Shown piece after piece: positions 56,641 to 64,000 of a stretch of 64,000 nucleotides of DNA (within the stretch, counting starts at the first letter, position 1; each line of letters begins with the position of its first letter). A program made the translations under genes and the position numbers. The DNA lies in assembly GCF_030272615.1 (NCBI RefSeq), contig NC_081405.1, positions 155,045,613 through 155,109,612 of the forward strand. Direction: 5' to 3'. The DNA is from Cryptomeria japonica (taxonomy: Eukaryota > Streptophyta > Pinopsida > Cupressales > Cupressaceae). The notes under the pieces were generated by a model. That model was not told the DNA's origin. It did no database searches and saw nothing but the letters and a program-made list of their open reading frames with translations.

Positions 56641-59600
56641 AACTTGGGAATACAACTAACTATAATTAACTATCAATATTAAAAATTTAATATTAAATAT
56701 ATAATGTATTTAATATAAATATATATTTTATAATATAGTATTCAAAAATATATAATATTATATAAAAATATAATACATACTAAAAATTTATGTTTGATTT
56801 CAATATACATTTTGTAATATTTAATATTATAGTTATATATATCCATCTAATTTTATTTTAATTTAAATCTCTTTGCCTTCTTTCTTAGCTAATACTAATG
56901 TCATGGGCTCTATTTTGTGGGTGCCTCTAGTGTACAATTTCTTTCCTATTTAGGTTAATTAAAAGGAACAAAAAAGGGAGCCTAGAATGTATCTCTATTA
57001 AATGTCATAGAAATTTTATGGGTCATCAACATGAGTTTCCAACACAAGCCTACATTGTGTTGTGTCTTTTCCACTATCTTGTTACTTCTTATACAATGCT
57101 TCTCATTATTCCTAGAAGTATTTTGATACAAGATTATCATTTTGTAGCATGAGATCGATTCCCTAGATTTTGCCCCCTTAGAAAGACTAATGACATCAAA
57201 AAGAAAGTTATTTAGTCCCTATTAAAGAATATCAAGTAGATGCTTCCAAATCCCCTACAAATCAAGCACTACAAAATAATGGGAATGTGAAGCCAATTGC
57301 ATGCAAGCTACATATATATGAAAAAATACTATATTGGAGACAATACCAAAGTTTGGCTTCTTGTTTATCTTTTTACATGTTTGTGTGGTGTGGGCTTAAG
57401 AATGACAATCACTAACAACTTATGGTAGATTGGGCTAGACACGAGTTGCACAAACATTTCAGTGCTTATGTCACTTATTACAAAATTTAAAGATTCCTTT
57501 GGAATATTTCCTTGAATTTCATGTTTAAACATTATATGAGGTGTCTATAATTTGTAGGACTAATGAGTTTAGCTTCAAAATTGTGTTCATTTAATATTAA
57601 ACATAGGTTGTTAATACTCTATTTTTATTTTAATAAGGTGGACATTTCAAGGTAGGTGTGGATGGCAGTGTTGTAAATCTCAGTGGGCATGCAATGATCT
57701 CTCTACACCCTATTCTGGTGGGCATTTTCTATGGAATTCATTTCTTTATTTTTGTGCAAATGGAATCAAATATCTTTGGATTGAAGAACTATGGGTTGAT
57801 GTATGCTTGATCATGAATTTTCCTATAGGCACGTCCTCTAAAATTTTATACAACATTAAGGTCATCAAATTTGACTAATTCAACATTAGAGGATGGTTGT
57901 ATGTAAACATGTATGGCCTTTGGAGTCCGTAATATTTGGATAATAAAAATACTTGTGTGGGGCAAACTATTATAGGTTGCACTCCTTCAAAAATAGAAAA
58001 TAGAGAGAAATAAGTAACACATAAAAACTAGCAAACATAAGCCTGACAAATGAATAAATGAATGAGATTATTCTAGACATCTTACATCCATTCTAAAAAA
58101 ATGTACATAATCAATGGCCAAAATTAGCTTAGTCCCTCTCATAAAGGAAACACCTTCAATGTAAATATGTTATATAACATTATTGAATGCAATTTTGTTA
58201 AATCTATTTAATAAGTATTCATACATTTCTATATGATCATTTTTGTAATTTTTTTTTTAGATTTTTTATTTTAATATGTTATATTGTGAGTTTGATATAT
58301 GTTTGGAATATTATTATTGTTACATAGCTTGGATACTAAAATGTAAATTCATTTGTGTAGGGTTGTGTATTTAAATATATCATCCTAACCCATCTATACA
58401 TTTTCTAACCATTAAATAAGCATTCACAATGAATACAAACTTCCTTCCTTTTGAAGGTGCATCAATCATCAATGACTCATCTATCATACATTAAAAAGCA
58501 ATTAACTCTCTATATGAACCAATATCTATTGTCAAGTCACGCATGTAAATTACAATATCTTATATACAATGCACTCAATAGCTTATGTTGGTAAATAACA
58601 ATATAGTTCCCCAATAAAAATATATTATTTAATAATTAGGACTAATAGATTTTGATGAGATTGAGATATTTTATATATTATAACTAAAAAATATTTAAAT
58701 AATTCATTAGATTTTACAATTAATTAAGTTGGCATACATAGAATTTGATATATTGATGATTTCTATTTTCCAAAAAATGGTGTTGTTATTTATTTATTTA
58801 TTGAGTTGGTTTGCAAGGTACTTTGTCCCTAACTAAAGGGAGAGAAACATGAGAGAAGAGGGCATCATGACTTTGTATCATCATGGACAGATTATGAGTT
58901 AAACCAATGCATTAGAAAGCTAGCCATTTTAGTTAATTTTGATCTTATAGATATTAGGTTGAATCAATCAATGAGAGATGTTGTTCTTTAATGCATCAAA
59001 ATTTATTCTGTGATAGATTGTAAAATAGATATTAGCAATGAAGGGAATATAAAATGGCGACAAAGTATTTACATGGAGAAACCCTTACAAGAAATAATTG
59101 CACACACAAAGAGACCTAAGCTTGTATTGAACCTAAAAATAGTAACATCAATGCAATATGATAATCTCTCTAACTTTTGACAACATAGTAGTGCTCAAAT
59201 AACCTCCAGAGTAATCTCATGATATTACCATCTCAAGGAAACAATACATCTATAGAAGATAACATAAATGATATTGTGAATGGTGGTAAATACCACTCAC
59301 CCAAATCTAGGTGTCCATTTTCTTCATTGAGTTCATCTCACAACTTATAAAAATCAATCAACCAATCTAAATAGTAACTCATCTTACGTAGGATACACCC
59401 ACCTCATGTGTCTTAAGTGTCGTAGATTATATCATAATTGTCAAATTAACAAAGTTCCCAACCAAGGTGCTCCATGGAAAGATTGTCTAGATCTATCATG
59501 AGATACATTTGTAGGAGATCCTCTTAAACGTCCTCCTACATATCCGAATCTTTACCCAATTTCTAATATCTCGGACCAACAAGTAAATCCCAACTTAAAT

Positions 59601-61880
59601 ACCCCAACAATTAAATGTGAGAGAATAATAATAAATATTTTTTTCTTACCACCAAGGAGAGGCATCCATGTTTCCCCTCTCCATGATACTTGGAGATAAA
59701 ACAATATTTGTGAACAAAAAATATTAAATATAATTAAATCATGTCTAGGGATTGGAAAGGTGAATGATCTTATTAAAGGTGTCTCAACCTTGATCCTAAT
59801 GTTAAGATTACAAATGGTGCATTTTCAAGAAATAAAAATAGAACAAATAAATTTATGGGCTATGAAGTTTTTTTATTTAAAATAAATATTTTGGACTATT
59901 TGGCATCAATTCTAGGGATGCTCAATGCATAGATCTCTTTAAGCTCTAAATTTTACAAAAGGGTCCCAATGGACTCCTAGATCAAAAGTTGGGTTTCTAG
60001 CATTGGAGATGTAAAAAAACATATAGGGCAAATAAAAGAGTTGTTAAAGGGAGTTACACTTGTTGACCAACTTATGATGCATTTTATGATATATCATAAG
60101 GCATATTTTAATGGATATAATAGAGACAAAATAAAATGGTAACTGAAATGAATATATTATTTTAACTTGTAGACTCATCTTAGGATTTGGGTGTTGTATT
60201 TGAGCACCACATTTTAGGTGGTTTTAGCTCAAAGTATTGTAATTACCATTTTACATGGTTTCATGGATTTTTCAACTATTTTATAGATGCTTGAGATAGA
60301 GGTTCTTATAGTTGATTTATAGGTGTTATGTTGTTGAAATAAATTTAGAGTTGTATGTTGGTGATAAACCTCTAAAGGCATGTCCCTAATATTATATTAT
60401 TATATTGTAACCTTTATTTTTGTTAAAATAATTGATTTTTATTTTGGAGAGTGAGTTTTTTCTCCCAAAAAAATTTACCTTGTGTACACATGTTCGATAA
60501 CATAATATTTAAGCATTGTTGAAAATAATTTTGCTAGCATTCTATTCTCATATACAAATTATATATATGTAACTTTATAAGTCGCATGGTGTGTAATATG
60601 CTACCCTTGTTCTTGTACCAATTTTCTTTTACTTCTTTCATCAACTCAATTACGTAAATATTTTGTCAAAACAGTTGGCACCCTTACTAATCTACTATGA
60701 CATTTTAACAAATAATTTTCTTTGTTAATCTTATTAATGGTTTTTTATATTGAAAGATATTGATTTTTGTTTGGAAGTTTATTTCAAAAGTTCTTGCTAA
60801 GATATCAGAGAAGTATGCATAATAAAATAACTCATATTTTATACATAAATAAAGATTTACTTCATTAAAACTTGATGAACCAGACACAAAAACTAAACTG
60901 GAAGTTTCTGACCTTTATTAATGTCTGAGGTATGCTGCAATAATTACAAACATACAATTGAAGCAAATATAGATTGAAACATACCCTTGCACATTGATTG
61001 CATGCATCAAGAGAGATGAGTATGCAATTCCTTCACACAATCATCTATCCAACTCCTCTACATCAACAAATCGTCCAAATTCTGTGCATGAATATAAAGT
61101 TTAAACCCAAATGGCAGAGCTAAAATGCTATGACCTATTCACAACTCTATCATTGCTCAACGACCAAGCTACAAGTGATTTGACCCCCTTCTAACTCTGC
61201 AACGCCTATCTCAGATAGAGATTTTCAGTCTCAGAATGATACAATGATAGTAGAAAAGTAATTGAAGAGCAACAATAAATGTGTTCTCATTCAGCAGAGA
61301 AGTTAGTCCCACGTCTAGCATGAAATAACGCTCAGCCTCATGTTCTATACGCCCTCCACAATACTGTTCCAACCTCTCAATCTGAGCACCCAATCCTCAC
61401 ATCCCACTGTGGAGTTTTCTCACGCCAAATTCTATATCAAAGGATTCGTTTTCCGAAAGTAAACGCCTAGCTATGTATCATTTCCAACGACCAACTCCCT
61501 ACCCTTCACATCCTAGCTTGCACTTCTTGTAGGTTCGGGTATCATTAAGCCTCGTAAGTAAGTAAAGAGTCTTCTAGTGTCTGTTAGTTCATGAGTATGT
61601 TCTATCTCTGGGCGTAATTGTGATCTGAGATATCAGAAAGTTAAGTTATAAGCATATTAATCACACACATTAAGCAACATATTAAGTCTAGAGAATATCA
61701 ATCAATTTTGAGTGTTTAATACTTTTAAGTCTAAAAGTCAAAGCTTAGGGTGTGTGGTTTAAGCCATCTAGTATATAAGTGATCATTTGTAATATTGTTA
61801 TTCTGAAGTAATAGCCAGAAGTCGTAGTCATTCGGCCAACAACCTCCGTCGTTGTTTTGTCTAGCTATTAAGTAATAGTG
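56641..61880. other. Unassigned AT-rich sequence, 5.2 kb
   Basis: No ORF over about 60 codons with any recognisable domain. No tRNA, no LTR pair, no inverted ends seen. An (AT)-rich patch at 56640-56860 follows the LINE. It may be old decayed retroelement or intergenic sequence. Confidence 0.5.
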
Positions 61881-61889
61881 AGAAGTCGT

Positions 61890-62023
61890 AGCCAACTCCA
61901 CTAAACCATTTGAACTCACTAGTAACATCAAATCATCCCTCGGGTTAGGTTGACACAAATCCACTAAACCATTTGAACTCATTGGTAACATCAAATTATC
62001 CCTTGAATTGGGCTAACACAAAT
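61890..62023. repeat. Two tandem units of about 62 bp
   Basis: CCACTAAACCATTTGAACTC then GGTAACATCAAATTATCCC, repeated at 61897 and 61959 with about 85-90% identity. Confidence 0.8.
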
Positions 62024-62389
62024 CCAAAAAGTCAATACAATTGTAAAGAAAGAGAACTTGAAAAAGGAGATATTGTGTATGAACATCTCCTTTGCATAGA
62101 AAATTTTGATGATGTAAAACCATAACTAGTTAGTAACATGGGAAAATAATTAGTTGTAATGTTACTAAATGTACATTAGTTGTGGATGAGGCAATGGTAG
62201 ATGTAAGGTCTATGGGAGAAGTGGAAATGGTTGAAGTTTCCATTGTAGAGCTATGGATAGATGCATTAATCTTAAAAGAGAGGGGTAAAAATTTATTCAA
62301 AACAAGAAGGAATAGAAAGCAAGACATCAAACAACCCTCTATCAAGATCGACTAGGAGATCTAACTACTGAGACAAATCCAAAGATAAT

Positions 62390-63060
62390 TGACCCTTATC
62401 CACAATATTCTAGTTATGCATGTGATCAGAAGCCCATTTGGCCAGACAATCCACAACTCCATTCCACTCTCGAGGAATATGAATGAAAGTAACCAAATCC
62501 AAAGAAGCATGTGCACAAACTAACAACTAAAGCTAACCACCAACTAACATCCTTTGAATGCTGCTGAGACAACAAGTGCACCACCACCTGCAAATCTAAT
62601 TCACAAATGACCTTGTGCCAGCCAAGAGCACAAGCACGCTCCACATCATATAAAATAGCGAGAGCCTCCATCAAATTATTAGTATGATGACCTTTATAAA
62701 CAAAAAAAAGAAACTAAATAGTACCCAAGCTATCTCTACCAACTCCACCCATTCCAGTAGGACTGGGATTTCCCTAAGAAGACCCATCCGTGTTGATTTT
62801 CAGAACACCTTGTGGGCGAGGACTCCACCTCCCCAACCTATTGATCTTCCGAAGAGGGTGTCTGCATCTTTTTCTCATAATATGGCTTTGCGGAGGAGGA
62901 AGATGGACACAGTCATAGAAACTAACCTTGCCCGGATCCATAGCCTCCATCAAGTCACATTTTGCTGAAACAATTTCTCCCAAAGAGTGGAATTTTCCAC
63001 CACAAGTGGTGAACTCCCAAAAACACATCTTGAAATATCTGATGATTCCTCTCCAACTAG
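62390..63060 (-). pseudogene. LINE C-terminal RNase H fragment
   Basis: On the minus strand, WSPRPQGVLKINTDGSS (about 62780-62830), then a stop and GNPSPTGMGGVGRDSLG. Next come NLMEALAILYDVERACALGW, HKVICELDLQVVVHLLSQ and finally a decayed segment of SRVEWSCGLSGQMGF. These are the Asp, Glu and Asp stretches of the plant RNase H domain (RVT_3) found at the end of L1 LINEs. The upstream part is cut off at 63066 by the end of B'. Confidence 0.82.
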
Positions 63061-63381
63061 ATATGCGGGTAAGTGCACAAAGATGGTGGTTATAAAAGTG
63101 GACACACCAAAAAAAACATGAAAAACACCAAAACGCGCATGGGGTATTTCAAATTTAAAGAACTCCGTACGCGTTTAGGCTCATTTTGCCAAGCCTAACC
63201 AAAGCTAAACCATGTGCGCGGTTTAAAACATACTAATTGCATACACGGTTTAAAGAATACTAATTGCATACGCGGTTTAAAGCATACTAACCGCATATGT
63301 GGTTTAAAAACTAAAACCGTGTACGTGGTTCTGTGTGTCAATAAAATGCAATTCACTTAGCATTCCATTAGGTTTTTCAGT

Positions 63382-63458
63382 AGGATATATACATAAAATA
63401 TAACATTTAAGTATAACTTTCTTATACTTTAATTTATATTTTATGTATATATTGTTAG
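63382..63458. repeat. AT-rich palindrome in B'
   Basis: ATATATACATAAAATATAA pairs with TTATATTTTATGTATATAT, leaving a short loop. It is placed before the CT tract as in B. Confidence 0.85.
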
Positions 63459-63569
63459 GATGTTTGAGAGTGGTTCCAGATCTCTAAGAGTTATAATGCA
63501 GATTCTAGTTTTTTGAGTATTCTTATAAATTTTAGACAGTCAAATTTTAGTAATTAGCATACTCATATC

Positions 63570-63877
63570 AGCATTATGTCTCTCATCTCTTCCCTACATT
63601 CCCCCTCTCTCTTCCTTAACCCCTACCTTTTTGTCTCTTAGGCATCTCCCTCTCTACTTTCTTCCCTCTCTTGAGTATCTCTTCATCTCTTTCTCATCTC
63701 CCTCACCCTCTTTCTCTCTTTCATATATCCCTCTCTTTCTCTCCCTCTCTCAAATATCTCTATCTCTCACTCTCTCCCCCTCTCTTAAGTGTCTCTCTCT
63801 CATTCTCTCCCTCTCCCTCCCCCTCCCTTTCTCTTCCTTTGTCAAGTATTTCTTTCCCTCTAACTCTCTTTCTCTCT

Positions 63878-63943
<66 letters not shown>

Positions 63944-64000
63944 CTTTGTCAAGTGTATTTCTTTCCCACTCTCTCCCTACCTCCACACCTCCCTTTCTAT
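63570..64000 (+). repeat. CT-rich tract with (CT)n core in B'
   Basis: Polypyrimidine region starting ATGTCTCTC as in B. It has an uninterrupted CT core at about 63889-63941 and a run of C just before it. The minus-strand Arg/Glu ORF is an artefact. Confidence 0.95.

Larger units (their letters stand above)
63067..64000 (+). mobile_element. Element B': second copy of the B family, left end
   Basis: GGGTAAGTGCACAAAGATGG at 63067 matches the B inverted end, followed by TATAAAAGTGGAC (B: TATAAGTGGAC). Then there are about five short units of the form ACTAATTGCATACGCGGTTT (63195-63335), a 75-base AT palindrome (63382-63458) and a CT-rich tract from 63570. This is the same order of parts as in B. 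The element runs beyond the window and its right end is not seen. Confidence 0.75.

Noticed and set aside
60600-62000. Possible host exons near 61000-61600, where base composition is more mixed
   Set aside because: No frame longer than 60-87 codons, no splice chain and no recognisable domain.
63750-63986. A minus-strand Arg/Glu-rich ORF
   Set aside because: It is the translation of the (CT)n core and has no other support.

Overview
This is a eukaryotic, almost certainly land-plant window. Plant-type CACTA and Ty1/copia proteins, spliced exons on both strands, polypurine tracts and LTRs are all present. I found no intact host gene, tRNA, rRNA or CRISPR array. The extreme nesting of old, mutated elements suggests a large gymnosperm-type genome, but this is inference. 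Every coding region I recognise belongs to a transposable element (TE), and nearly all carry stop codons.

The first 53.6 kb is a Russian doll. Element A is the outermost, a minus-strand LTR retroelement (16 to about 53645). Its left LTR was broken by DNA transposon B (606-17172) and by the copia element D (17656-39004, 5-bp duplication ACCCT). Its interior was broken by the LTR element F (39371-49970, duplication ATTAT). B was in turn hit by the LTR element C (1551-8424). D was hit by the CACTA transposon E (19208-35991, duplication TGA). F carries a solo LTR (45803-47695, duplication CCAGA) and a tiny LINE tail (about 45543-45605, 15-bp duplication).

B has near-perfect inverted ends (GGGGTAAGTGCACC...), an AT palindrome followed by a CT tract, palindromic CTATAGTG units, a plus-strand gene (9388-11392), arrays of about 50, 360 and 11 bp, and a minus-strand multi-exon gene (14263-16650). 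I cannot assign it to a superfamily. A second copy of its left end, B', starts at 63067 and runs off the window. C has a gag-like ORF with zinc knuckles and a second ORF of about 1000 codons of unknown function in place of pol. E carries a nine-exon TNP2-type transposase (28211-32534) and, downstream on the same strand, a multi-exon gene that starts with a SET domain and continues into a PF03004-like plant transposase domain (23773-27484). That SET-bearing gene is the most unusual item here.

From 53.6 to 64 kb there is a decayed LINE (54241-56640, plus), about 5.7 kb of AT-rich sequence with nothing recognisable, a LINE RNase H fragment (62390-63060, minus), and the start of B'. Both F and A look non-autonomous: they have LTRs, a shared unusual primer-binding site (TTGGTGAACT) and polypurine tracts, but no recognisable polymerase.
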